Positions 9,804-20,625 of a stretch of DNA of 64,000 nt are shown here, in pieces. The stretch comes from Pleurodeles waltl (lineage: Eukaryota > Chordata > Amphibia > Caudata > Salamandridae). How positions within the stretch are numbered: the first letter of the stretch is position 1; the number at the start of each line of letters is the position of its first letter. Position numbers and translations under genes: made by a program. The notes beneath the pieces were generated by a model, which saw only the letters and a list, made by a program, of their open reading frames with translations, ran no database searches and was not told the DNA's origin. The stretch lies in contig NC_090445.1 in NCBI RefSeq assembly GCF_031143425.1, positions 818,622,817-818,686,816 of the forward strand, given 5' to 3'.

Positions 9804-10831
9804 GTTCCTTCTCTCTCCCGCCTGAGGTAGTGGATGTTATATTAGCGGCCAGGCGACACTCCACTAAATCTATCTACGCTAATAGGTGGTCTAAATTTGT
9901 TGCGTGGTGTGGAGAGAGGCAGATTGATCCTTTACAAGCTCATCTATCGGACGTTTTGTCTTTTGCTCTATCTCTGGCGCAGAAAGGTTGTGCAGTGGCT
10001 ACCATTAAAGGTTATTTATCGGCCTTGTCAGCCTTCATATGTCTTCCAGACCAACCATCTTTATTTAAATCCCCTATTGTTATCAGATTCTTGAAAGGTC
10101 TTCTAAATCAATATCCTCCAAAGCCATTCGTTATGCCGCAATGGGATTTGTCCTTAGTCCTGACTTTCCTTATGGGGTCCCCTTTTGAACCTATGCATTC
10201 TTGCCCCTTGACGTATTTGTTTTTAAAAACAGTCTTCCTGCTAGCTATAACATCAGCAAGGAGAGTGAGTGAGTTGCAGGCCTTATCAGTAAAACCCCCT
10301 TATACAACTTTTTATGGGGATAAGGTGGTGTTGAGGACCAAGGCTGCTTTCCTCCCGAAGGTTGTTTCACCCTTCCATTTGGCTCAGGCAATTACTTTGT
10401 CCACGTTCTATCCTCCGCCTCATCCTTCCAAAGAGGAAGAAAGACTGCACCGTCTGGATCCAAAGAGAGCGTTGAGCTTCTTTATCGATAGAACAAAGGA
10501 TTTCAGGCTGGAGGATCAGCTGTTTATTGGATACGTGGGCAAGAGGAGAGGAAAGGCAGTCCACAAGAGAACACTATCCAGGTGGGTTGTTCTTTGCATT
10601 AAAATATGTTACTCTTTGGCAAAGAAGGATCCTCCTGAGGGCATTAGAGCTCATTCCACCAGAGCTAAGTCGGCCACTTCGGCCTTAGCCAGAGGTGTTC
10701 CTGTGGTCGACATCTGCAAGGCCGCAACTTGGTCGTCCCTTCACACTTTTGCAAAACATTACTGTTTAGATTCTGAGGTTAGAAGGGACGGCCATTTTGC
10801 ACGGTCAGTGCTGCAGGATTTCTTGGTTTGA
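9770..10831 (+). CDS. DIRS copy A tyrosine recombinase
   Basis: The recombinase is encoded in a different frame from the RNase H and methylase-like part and overlaps its end. It begins around SFSLPPEVVDVILAARRHST, with an N-terminal SAM-like domain (STKSIYANRWSKFVAWC, GYLSALSAF). The catalytic domain shows the first Arg in TSARRVSELQAL (about 10249), the H-x-x-R box in HSTRAKSATSALARG (about 10651) and the nucleophile Tyr in TFAKHYCLD (about 10747-10773). The R-H-R-Y set therefore looks complete. In the family this enzyme inserts the circular DNA copy into the genome. The ORF closes with TGA at 10829-10831. Its true start is unknown: the same frame is open back to 7553 with no stop, so expression may depend on overlap, splicing or frameshifting. 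The given start marks the domain, not a start codon. Confidence 0.87.
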   Translation, partial: PTCLEIERGNLSSFSLPPEVVDVILAARRHSTKSIYANRWSKFVAWCGERQIDPLQAHLSDVLSFALSLAQKGCAVATIKGYLSALSAFICLPDQPSLFKSPIVIRFLKGLLNQYPPKPFVMPQWDLSLVLTFLMGSPFEPMHSCPLTYLFLKTVFLLAITSARRVSELQALSVKPPYTTFYGDKVVLRTKAAFLPKVVSPFHLAQAITLSTFYPPPHPSKEEERLHRLDPKRALSFFIDRTKDFRLEDQLFIGYVGKRRGKAVHKRTLSRWVVLCIKICYSLAKKDPPEGIRAHSTRAKSATSALARGVPVVDICKAATWSSLHTFAKHYCLDSEVRRDGHFARSVLQDFLV

Positions 10832-10876
10832 CCATTTAGGCACCCACCGCCGGGCGTGGTACTGCTTTGGGACTCT

Positions 10877-10986
10877 ATTCATGAGGTGAGGAATCCACAG
10901 GTAGTTGTATCCATCAGAAGAACGAGTTACTTACCTTCGGTAACGACTTTTCTGGTGGATACATTAGCTACCTGTGGATTCCTCAC
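10877..10986 (+). repeat. Internal complementary region of DIRS copy A
   Basis: The first half is the reverse complement of the outermost left end (ATTCATGAGGTGAGGAATCC to ATCCATCAGAA). The second half is the reverse complement of the outermost right end (GAACGAGTTACTTACC onwards). The junction lies at about 10918-10921. In DIRS replication this region templates joining of the two ends into a circle. It defines the element borders independently. Confidence 0.92.
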
Positions 10987-11074
10987 GGTCCCACCCGCCT
11001 CCCCGTTGCCTTTATGGTCTTGCCAAGTAATCCTTGAGTGCGCTCCTCTTGATCTTTGAGGGTGCAATAGATGT

Positions 11075-11164
11075 GTATATATAATATATTTATATATATG
11101 TGGGTATATGTGTATATATCTTTATGTATATACTTGGTGTGTGTATATATTTTTAAAAGAAAGA

Positions 11165-11200
<36 letters not shown>
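11075..11200. repeat. TA-rich microsatellite stretch in the DIRS copy A 3' region
   Basis: It is an interrupted TATA/TGTATA repeat with a clean TA run at about 11169-11196. It lies between the internal complementary region and the right terminal repeat. Confidence 0.9.
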
Positions 11201-11318
11201 CATAAAAAACATTTACAGTTATTCATACAATGTGGTGTATTTTTACAATATAATGGATGTTGCTTTGTTCTTTCATTGCATTGCCTGGTTGTTCTCATGC
11301 ACGTAAAAAATGATTGGT

Positions 11319-11533
11319 ACTGACGTCCGCACGTCGTCGAGGACCTCTTATTGCCTGTATGACGTCAGACGGCGTCGCGTGCGAGACAGTGACGTCCTCG
11401 TCGACGTGCAGAGACTAGTAAGAAGATTTCCGTCAAGTGCTGGCGCCATGGGAGTATTCATGAGGTGAGGAATCCACAGGTAGCTAATGTATCCACCAGA
11501 AAAGTCGTTACCGAAGGTAAGTAACTCGTTCTT
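11319..11533 (-). repeat. Right inverted terminal repeat of DIRS copy A
   Basis: It runs from ACTGACGTCCGCACG to the outer end AAGTAACTCGTTC and is the reverse complement of 5538-5717. The outermost bases TACCGAAGGTAAGTAACTCG are present only here and in the internal complementary region. Confidence 0.92.
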
Positions 11534-11651
11534 TTGACTGTTTCTCAGAAAAAACGATATTAAACCTTTTCAAATCAATTTCTTTCACATGTACCAGTAT
11601 TTGTAGTACTGTTATCCTGCTTTTTTGACAGAAAATAGTTTTCTGCTAAAA

Positions 11652-12613
11652 ATGCCTTCATTGTTTGTGAAGTGCCCTTCATGTGGCAAGGAAAGAGCAC
11701 AAAATGATCCTCACACAGTTTGTATAGTTTATCTGCCAGAATCTCATCGCCCTGATTCCTATTCTTACTGTCAGGAGCTGTCCAAGCTCACTTTGAAGGA
11801 CAGAGAAAAGATCAGGCTGCATGGGACTTCAGGAGAGAGGAACAACAAGAAGCCTTGAGGGACACCATTCTTCCTCTAAAGAGCCCTCCTCTCATTCAAA
11901 AACACCCCACAGAGGAAGATCTGGAGAAAAGCTTTAGAGAACAATATCCAGGTCAACACCAAGAGGTAGGACGTCAATAAAAATTCCTCTGTGTTAGCCA
12001 TTGACATTGAAGACGCCGTCAAAAGTGGGGTCAACTCATCCGTCGATGACGGAACATGCACGACACTCAACGTCGGGAGCTACTTCATCGTGAGGGCATG
12101 TCATCAGTCTTTGTCACATCAACTGTCAACATCCAGACATTACTCGAAGTCAAGACAGCCATCGCCGGTAAAGTCAATGCACCAGCTCATAGACATTCCT
12201 TGATGTCGAGGCGCACGCCGTCAAGGCATTTGTCTGCAGAGAATATCCCATTGATGTCAAGAACACGGTCCACATCAAAAAAGAAAGGAACCATCTCACC
12301 GTACGACATAGAGGGAGCAATTTTTTCGGCATCAACACAGGCACAGGCTGCGGAAAAGTCTCCAGATGCCCAAATCACTTCGATAAATCTGATCTCTGCA
12401 AATCCTCGATCACCCTCTAGATCTGCATTGCCTTTGAATGTGTCTCCAAGGTGGCTTCAGAGCCTAAATAGGAGGCCAGTGCCGGCAACATGTAGTGACC
12501 GTAGTACAAAGTCATGGGAGAAGAAAGCCAGTCCACCCAAAGGCCTTGAAAGAGACCAAGTGGTAGAGGCTGAAAGGACTAGTGCAGCAATCCAGTGGAA
12601 ACCAGGTAGCTGA
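11652..12613 (+). pseudogene. Gag remnant of a second DIRS-like subfamily
   Basis: The first ORF segment begins MPSLFVKCPSCGKERAQNDP and keeps the Cys-x2-Cys ... DPH-x2-C ... H pattern of DIRS gag N-termini. In place of the usual C-L-W-C it has C-I-V-Y, so one metal ligand is lost. It stops at about 11858. A second open segment at 12056-12613, in another frame, is Ser/Thr/Arg-rich like the gag linker (SRRTPSRHLSAEN). No reverse transcriptase or recombinase follows. It abuts the right border of copy A, which suggests that copy A inserted upstream of or within this older element. The similarity is to the motif pattern rather than to long sequence, hence the moderate confidence. Confidence 0.55.
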
Positions 12614-13054
12614 AACTGGAACAAAAACACAAGAAAATTATTCCAAGAAGCTAAGAGTAAACCATCAATAAACTCTTAAAGTGTTTTGTCATAACCATAA
12701 TTGTAGGCAAAGCCATATATACAGAAAATGAACTGCTTCATAACTTGGAAGAAGAAAGACACCACAGTGGATTGGGAAAACCTATAAAATTACAGCAATA
12801 GGCAATCATAGCAAATTGGGCATTACAGCTTCCAAGCCCCGCCCTCAACAAGCCTCATGATTTCCTGAATCCAACCCAAGGAAACTCTGCCTTGCTGCCT
12901 CTGCAAATCTGTTCCAGAAAAGAGGAAAGCAGTATTTATACGACCAATAAAGATTCTTGGCCACTGCACACCCCAATGAAAACTTTTCTAAAAATTCACA
13001 AAGGGGAAGAGGTGCCCAAGGGACCTCTCTCGTTTGTAAATGCGTTACCACCCC

Positions 13055-15589
13055 TGTAGGGAGCTGGGTTCTGGTTGCACTACCCCCTCCACTTTTTGCC
13101 TGGTTTTTAGATGAAACTTCAGCTGAAGTTCACTGGGTTCCTGCTAACCAGGTCCCTAGTGCTAATGTTCCTTCCCTAAAACAAGACACCTTGTTACTTG
13201 ATCCCCAGGCCCTTCAGCCTCCTATAAGTCCCTAGTAAATGGTACCCTTGGTACCTAGGGCAAGGGCACTGAAGAGGGCTCCTCAGAGCTGCAGCACAAC
13301 TCGTGCCATTCTGAGGGACTCAGCACCAACCTTATGCAGACTGCCATTGGGAGTGACAAGGGACTCCAAAATTGAAAACACGACATGGCACACAGCCTGT
13401 GTGCCATGTCCTCTAAACATGCATGCAATATATGTTAGTTGCTCCTCTAGCAGGCCTTACAGCCCTAAGGCAGGGTGCATTATATTACATGTAAGGGCAT
13501 ATCTGCATGAGCAGATATGCCCTACAATGTCTTTGTTGATTCTCAGAAATTGTAAGCATACAGGGAAGCCATTTTAAATGCATGTGCTGGACACTGGTCA
13601 TTATGAGTTTCCCAGCTACATGATGGCTTCTCTGAATCCTGGTATGTTTGGTATCAAAGATCTCAGAATATTAATCCCTTACTGGCCCCAGTGATGGAAT
13701 TATTAAAAAATGCACACAACGGACACCTTAGAGGTACCCTCTGAAAAACTACTAGTGTGCTGACTGACTGGTCTTGACCAGTTCAGCCACAACAGACATG
13801 TTTCCGGCCCCCCAAGGTGAGAGCCAGTGCTCCCAAGGGCCTGAGACGAAGGCCTACTCTGGGCAGAAGTATGATCACCTCTCCCAGGCAGAATGGACAT
13901 TCCAGGGTGGGAAACTTCAAATGCCTTGCTGCCTTTGTAATGCAACACTGGTCTCTCCAGATGATGAAGATGACCAACCCCCTGCCCTGACCACACGTTT
14001 GGCTGTGGCACATGGGAGAAATTTAGTTAAATTAGGAGTGCTCACTTCTTGCCAGCCCCACCCCTGTGGTAGATGAGCTGAAGTGGGCACTACTTGTCAA
14101 AATCCGCCATCGTGTTTGAAAGGAATTAGGCCACTAGGGTTAGGGTTATGCCCACTTTCCAGCAGAAGTGGTCATAGAAAGGGTGTAGTCACCCTAAGTG
14201 TGGGCAGCACATTAGCTGCCGCCTGGCACTCCCTGTAACAAACCTAAATTAAGTATTTAGGGGGCGCACCTGAACTCTAGAATTGAGATTTTGCCAACCT
14301 TAGAAGACCCAAACAAAAAAGATTTTCACTCGTAGAAGAGGAAAATAAGCAGCTGACCTGGACCAAGCCCCCAGCCTGCCAGCTGACCTAAAGAATCCTG
14401 CACAAAAAAGGCAACTCATCCAGCCTTCAATAAAGACTCGAGTCTCCTGTGGGCACCGGACTTGCCCTACACCAAGAAACTCCAAGAAACAGACTCTGCA
14501 GCTGCTTTAAACCCAGAAACCTCACATCAGAAGTGACTACTGCACCTGACATCCACGACCTGAGGTGAAGCCAACAGATGGTGCCAACGCGGGTCTCCAT
14601 CTGTCCATTGTGGTCTCACCCCTCTTGGACTACCCTGAGATGCCTGCAGCCTCTGCACACAGGCCCCCTCTCCCACCGGCTTGTGGAGAGAAAGAATCCA
14701 ACAGCTACAGCAACCACAGCAACCATGACCCGTGACCCCAGCTGAGATGGGTCATCGGTGTCAACAGCGTCCCCCAGCTACTAGGAGCTCGAGTCAACCC
14801 TGTCCACCCTTACCGGACTCCCCCATGATGCCTGCAGCCTCAACATACAGGACTTCCTGACCGCGACTGCTCCCGGACGTGAAAACCGGGCGCCTAAGGA
14901 CACCTCTCCATCCGTCGCCCATGGGCACAGGAGAAGAGGACCAACGGTGCACCTATGTCCCCAGGCACCCCAAGTCTACTACCTACCTGCTTGTTGTCCC
15001 TAACTGGCTTCCAAGCCATACCCTAGCCATACCCTGCAACCTGTCTTCACGAGGACCAAAGTCCCATAGGAAACCATTGGGCACCTAAAACCTTACTGCA
15101 CCTATGCACCCGGCTGCCCCAGTGCTGCCCGGTGTGACCTGTTGGTGTGGTTCTGATTAGTGCCCAGTACTTACCTTAACTCCCTGAGATTGGCTTCATA
15201 AGTCGTTGTTAACCATGTGTTTGCTGAACATTGTTTTCCTCCTTAGGATAACTTGAGATAATTGCTCTGTGTTTGTTTCTGAAACTGCAAATGCTTTATG
15301 CTTAAAAGTTTACTTACCTGATTACAAAGTTCTTGGGTGTGAAACATATATAAAAAGAATTGTTGTTTTTCTAAATTGGTCTCAGATTTATTTTTTAAGT
15401 GTGTGTCTCATTTATTGCCTCTGTGAGCACCACAAGGGCTTAGCATTACCCTCTGATAAGCCTAACTGCTCGCCCACACTCCCACAAATAGATTATTAGT
15501 CATATCTACTTTTGCCTCTGTAGATCCGCTGGACACTCTGCACAGTGTACTTCATTTTAGTGCTCAATATAGAGAGCCACCTTCCTACA
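13055..15589 (-). mobile_element. Non-autonomous TG...CA-ended element, copy 1 (about 2.5 kb)
   Basis: The left end reads TGTAGGGAGCTGGG and the right end CCACCTTCCTACA. CACCCC flanks both sides (13049-13054 and 15590-15595), consistent with a 5-6 bp target duplication. Read as reverse complement, its right end (TGTAGGAAGGTGGCTCTCTA) matches the left end of 49929-52600. Its left end matches the other end of that copy, including the shared CTGCTAACCAGG and TCCCTAA blocks. No open frame resembles a transposase, integrase or reverse transcriptase. Terminal TG...CA and about 5-bp duplications fit an LTR-type integrase or some DNA transposons; the class is undetermined. Confidence 0.7.
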
Positions 15590-15724
15590 CACCCCAACTT
15601 TGGAGCTTGGTAACTATTCAGTGGTTTATGACCACTATTTCAGTCATAAATCATTGATGCATATGGATAAGAATCGCTTTTTGGAAGGGACACCTGCAAC
15701 ACTCCCCTTCCAGATAGCAATTCC

Positions 15725-16015
15725 TATTGATATTGATTGATATTGAAAAGCTCCTATAGCGCAACGACTCGCTCTCAGAAGAGTGTCTTGCTACTGACAA
15801 GCGGCACAGTGGGATTTAAAACAACCACGTTTTTAAGTGCTTTTTAAATTGGGAAGGTCAGGCAGGTGCGAATGTACAGGGGGAGTTTGTGCCAGTGAAA
15901 TGGCGCGAGGTAAGAAAATGATTGACTCTCCATATGTGGCAGTGCGAATACTCAAAATCTGTAACAGTGCTTTGTTTGTAGAGTTGAGCAATCTGGTGGT
16001 TGATCATGAAAAAGT
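15725..16015 (-). mobile_element. 3' end of a LINE (CR1/L2-like), fragment
   Basis: On the minus strand the sequence ends GTTGCGCTATAGGAGC followed by an ATTGATATTGATT-type short tail. This resembles the 3' ends of CR1/L2-type LINEs and of the LINE at 30657-32492. There is no coding potential. The left extent is a guess. Confidence 0.4.
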
Positions 16016-16822
16016 CTAGGGTATAGATAGGGAGGTAGTGAGTATCTTATTGCTTTATAGGTCAGGCAGCAAAGTTTGAAAATAGTAATAAACCCATTTT
16101 AGGAGTTGGTAAAAAAGTGAGAGACTCATAAAATGGGTTTAGTACATTGCTTAAAGTAGTTTTTTAATTGCAGCGTTTGCAAAAGGAAAGTGCTTTGTAC
16201 ATCTTTGTACACCTGGCTCTTAATGTATAACCTGATTCATAATTATTCCCTCATGGCTAGAGGGCCTCTTTAGCACTGCTGAAGCACTGCTCTTCAGGGC
16301 GTCTAGTTACTTCACTTCAAGGAGACGAGATAGGCAGGCAGAAGCACCAGGTTGTAATGTCATCATTAAGGGAAGAAGTAGTTCTCTCAAAGTAATCTTT
16401 ATTTCAGCTTGTAAATAGTGTTCAATTAAATGATTTGTTGCTTTTCCTTATTAAGGGGAGTCTCTACACCTAATTGCTGGGATTTCTAGCTTGTAATGGA
16501 AATGTCCCTTAAATTAGCAACTTTCCCACTTTCTTGAGAGAAGAAGGCCATAAAATCCCACGAGGACCATTGAGAGTTCCTCTTAACGCCCAGTAGCCTA
16601 GGTCATGTCAGAAACCATGGCTACCAGATAAGTAGGCAATAATATATTATAATTTTCTCTTCTCCTTAAAAGGGCAAAGGGTTTGACACCTATGTGTTTA
16701 GACTGAGTGAGATGTCCTCTTTACCTATGACTTACTGCCCTCCCTCAATGGATAAGGCCGCAAAGGAGTGAGCCGAGAGAGTTCACTACAGAGGTCACCA
16801 ATTACTCAGTAATAGGGACTTG

Positions 16823-17218
16823 GGGCCTCATTACGAGTTTGCTGCAATCCTGGCAGTCGGACCGTCAGTTTACAACCCTCGGTCTGATCGCCAGGAGCCC
16901 ACCGCCTCCTCTGGGAACAGGGATCCAGTCAGGTTGTGCTGAGCACAGCTTTCCTTTCAGCCAGCCTTTTCATGGTGGGGTCCACACCATGAAAAGGCTT
17001 GCAGAAAGGCTGTGGCCCCTGCACTGCTCAGGACCTTGTCATGGGCAATGCAGGAGCCCATTCCGAGGGTGCTGTATGCAATGGCATTGACCTTGTAATA
17101 CGACGTTCCCGCCGGTCAGCCCGATGGAAACACATCGTAAAACGGCAGTGGTGACGGCCGCCTCACCACCACCATATTGGAGTTGTGGTGGTTCAACTGC
17201 CCAACTCGTAATCAGACC
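16823..17218. mobile_element. Short inverted-repeat (MITE-like) element, copy 2
   Basis: The left end is GGGCCTCATTACGAGTTTGC and the right end CCAACTCGTAATCAGACC, the same terminal repeats as in 3689-4182. The interior shares the GC-rich blocks and the CATGAAAAGG motif of copy 1. There is no coding potential. Confidence 0.65.
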
Positions 17219-17320
17219 TTTGGTCAGGTTGTCAATCTTCCTGTCCATTTATCACTAAAAGGAGGGCAGTTTGTTAGATCCATGGGTTTTGCTGCTGCAA
17301 TGCTGACCTTTTCAGACATA

Positions 17321-17467
17321 GGGCCTGATTTTAAGTTTGAGGGACGTATTACACTGCTACAAACATGATGGATATCCCGTCCGCGTTATTACAATTTCCT
17401 TTGGATATAATGGGATTGTAATACGGCAGACAGGATATCCATTACGTTTCTGATGGAGTCATAGGCC
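17321..17467. mobile_element. Hairpin fold-back element (about 147 bp)
   Basis: The sequence is a nearly perfect long palindrome. The left arm GATGGATATCCCGTCCGCG pairs with the right arm CAGACAGGATATCCATTAC around a centre near 17395-17410. It starts with GGGCCTGATT and ends with AGGCC. CATA lies just outside both ends. It is probably a very short relative of the GGGCCT-ended elements. Confidence 0.55.
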
Positions 17468-18284
17468 TACCAAACACACATGCGCATTTAGGTTTCTCCA
17501 ACCTGGCTGTATACACAGGCGAGCTGGAGAAACAGTACAGACCCCAGGCTTGTGTCTGAGCGGCAGTGACTGCCGCTCAAACGAACCTGATGCTGCTTAC
17601 ATGCTATGTTTAGCATATAAGCAGCACCAGGATTGCTGGGGAGCCTGTGTTGGTGTCCCAGCCAACGTTGGGACACCACAAGAGCAGCGAGGAGGCAGGA
17701 GACGGCGTCCGGAGACGTGTGGCACAAGATAAGGCTTTTTTTTTTTTGTTTTTTTAATGTTTCCCCTGTCGTCCCCCACCCCTTGATATATGCGGAAGCT
17801 GCCGCTTGCTCGGAAGCTGGGCAGAGTGGTAAGCAAAGACAAGGTGACAAGGGTGCTAGGTTGGCAGGCATCCTGGGAAGAGTAATGAGCAGTCTTTTTT
17901 TAATGCAGAGCTGGTAGCACATTGTGTTTGAGGAATGAAACGGTGGCATGACAAAACTGAGTATTAATGAGCCCTGGGTGGACAGGGTCCAGTGCAGTGC
18001 AGGCATGGTGCTCAGCACTGTAGGATGTGGGGTGTCCAGAGAGGGTTATTAACTGTGTAGTAGAAGTATTCTGATTTTCTTATCTACTCAAGTGGATCTT
18101 TCCAAAGAACACCATCTCAAGGTTGACCTCAGCATTCTCTGATACATCCTATACAAGTGCTACAGCACCACAATGCAGGAGAGCCCTCAGTAAACTGTTA
18201 GATGAAATTTAAAGGTGGCCAGTGGTAATAATTGGACAATATACCAGATCAGAAATATTGAGCTAAAAATATATTGAGTTTTTA

Positions 18285-20625
18285 ATATGTGACAGAAAAT
18301 ATTGTGAAGCAGAAATATCGTTGACAAGAATAACGATTTTTCAGATAAGTAATATCGTTTTAAATAATATCTGTGTTATTAATATTGTTTTCAATAATAT
18401 AGTTGTGAATAATATAGTTTTTTAATTATCTCAATTTTTTGTTCATATTGTAATTGCATATGTTATATATTGTTTGTATAATTGTTGTTAATAATTTTAA
18501 ATATAGTTTGTAATTTTAAGTTATGTATAATTTTTATTTTAACTGTTAATAATAATTTATAGTATCGTAGGGCGGTGTGAGGTTTGCAGGGCTACAGGGT
18601 GAGAAGTTAATTAAGTATAATTAAATACAAATTAATTTGTAATAATATTTATTTAATCGATAATTATGTAAAGTGTGTAATTATCCATTTTTTAATTTTA
18701 TGTTAGGTTCGGGTTAGTGAGTTTGTAGGAGTATAGGATGGGAAGTTCATTATTAATAAATTAATAATGAATTATCAATTGTGAACGTATCTGGTATTTA
18801 ATTGATAACTATGTAAATGATGTAATCGTTATATTTTTTAAATTACATTTTAGGTGTGGGTTGTGTGGTTTGTAGGGGGATAGGGTGGGAAGTTAATTAA
18901 GTAATAAATAATTGACAGTTGTTTTTTATTAAAATAAATTGATTTAAGATTATGTAAATTGTGTAATATATTTTTTATGTTATATTACTTACAGGTTGTT
19001 TGTGTTTGAAATAAGGGTTGGACATTTTTTAAGTAATTAACAATTATTACAAATATTTTACTAATAATTATTGCATTGATTATATAGTATGTTAATTTGC
19101 TTATATTTGAATTCTGGACTGCTAGGTTTGCTGGAGTTGAGTGTGGGAATTTAAATAAATAATCAATTAATCACATTTTTATTATTGCATAATCATTGTT
19201 AACAATTATGTAAAAAAAATAGGTATAGTTTTTATTTTAACAGTTTTATAGTTCTGAATAATTAATAGACTTATTAAAATGTGTTATCCAACACTTTCCC
19301 TACTGTTGTATAGACTGGTGTGGGAATAGTAAATTGTATCCCAGCAGAGTCCAACGCTTTCTCCACCATTGCACAGACTGGAGTGGGAATAGTAAATTCT
19401 GCCCTTCCGGAGTGCAATGCTTTCTCTACTGCTGCACAGACTCGGGTGGGAATAGTACATTTTACCCCTTGGGGTCCAATGCTGTCCTTACTGTTGCACA
19501 TACTGGAGTGGGAATAGTAAATTTTACTCCTACCGAAGTCCAACACTTTCCCTACTGTTGTACAGACTGGAGTTAGAATAGTAATTTTATCTCTCCGGAG
19601 TCCACTGCATTCCCTGCTGTTGCTGAGATTTGAGTGGGAACAGTAATTTTTACCCCTCTGGAGTTCAACGCTTTCCCTACTGTTGCAGAGACTGGAGTGG
19701 GAATAGTAAATTTTACCCCTCCAGACTCCAACACTTTCTCTACTGTTGAACAGACTGGAGTTGGAATAGTACATTTTACCGCTCCAGAGTCCACCGCTTT
19801 CCCTACTGTTGCACAGACTCAAGTGAGAATCGTAAATGTTATCCCTCTGGATTCCAACGTTTTCCCTACTGTTGTACAAACTGGAGTGGAAATAGTAAAT
19901 GTTACAACTTTGGAGTCCAACACTTTCCCTACTATTGCACAGACTGGAGTAGTAACAGTAAATTTTACTTCTCAGGTTTCCAATGCTTTCCCTACTGTTG
20001 TACACATTGGAGTGGAAATATTATATCATTTTTTCACAGATTTCACTACTTTGTCATATTGTTTGTTATATAATAATTTTATCATTTCATTTTATATTAT
20101 CTGCAAATATGTATATTATGTATGTTTTATTATTTTAGTCAATATTTTTAGTAAATGTCTTTCATTTTTCAATGTATTTAGAATTGTACATTTGACATAT
20201 ATATATATTTGTGCATATACATATATGTATGTATTATGTATATGCCTTTTGTAGTGGTAAATTAAAAAAACAAACACAAAAACGTTAGTATGATGTAAAA
20301 TATGTTTTATCATAGTGTAATTGTATTTATATGTATATATAAACATACACAAATATTTGTGTGAATGTGAGTATATATATATATTATCAAATGTTACTTA
20401 AATGTATTTATTTTACATTACACTAATGTTACATATTAAAATATTTCAGATTTACTATAACAAATGACATATTCATGGTAAAAATCAATATTTTTGTTTT
20501 ATTTTTAAACTATCAGTGTGTAGCTGTATTTTATTTTCAACATTTTTGTACTTACCATTATGACGATAAGGAAACAATATTGTGTCAACAATATTTTGGA
20601 CACAATATTTGTATGTCACAGTATT
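18285..20625. repeat. AT-rich composite element with weak terminal inverted repeats
   Basis: The segment is markedly AT-rich. The left part GTGACAGAAAATATTGTG...CGTTGACA (18289-18326) resembles the reverse complement of the right part TTGTGTCAACAATATT...GTATGTCAC (20580-20619), suggesting terminal inverted repeats. Inside are a diverged array of about 145 bp units, recognisable by GGTTTGTAGGG...GGGTGGGAAGTTAATTAAG at about 18580, 18720, 18867 and 19123, and then the 63-bp array. No transposase is seen. Treating it as one element is inference. Confidence 0.45.
19290..20040. repeat. Tandem array of 12 units of 63 bp
   Basis: The unit carries the core TTTCCCTACTGTTGCACAGA followed by CTGGAGTGGGAATAGTAAAT and TTTACCCCTCCGGAGTCCAA. 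The TGGGAAT landmark falls at 19321, 19384, 19447, 19509, 19573, 19635, 19698, 19761, 19824, 19887, 19950 and 20013. Spacing is 62-64 bp, mostly exactly 63. Because 63 is 21 codons, one minus-strand frame stays open for 243 codons (20005-19274), and a plus-strand frame is open from 19634. The apparent protein (a repeated NSRESVG motif) is most likely a by-product of the repeat period. Confidence 0.93.

Larger units (their letters stand above)
5538..11533 (+). mobile_element. DIRS retrotransposon copy A, nearly complete
   Basis: This element of about 6.0 kb has the full DIRS layout: left inverted terminal repeat, gag-like ORF, RT/RNase H/methylase-like ORF, overlapping tyrosine recombinase, internal complementary region, and right inverted terminal repeat. 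DIRS elements make an extrachromosomal circle by reverse transcription and insert by a tyrosine recombinase, so they leave no target duplication of the integrase type. The borders were set from the internal complementary region, which contains the reverse complements of the two outer ends joined head to tail. The two terminal repeats differ at only a few positions over their common 170-180 bp, suggesting a young insertion. Only one clear coding defect was seen, an indel near 8405. Confidence 0.93.

Noticed and set aside
17488..18018. Minus-strand open stretch of 176 codons
   Set aside because: It spans a Lys-rich poly-T/poly-A run and internal duplicated segments. It has no recognisable domain and is more likely repeat DNA than a gene.
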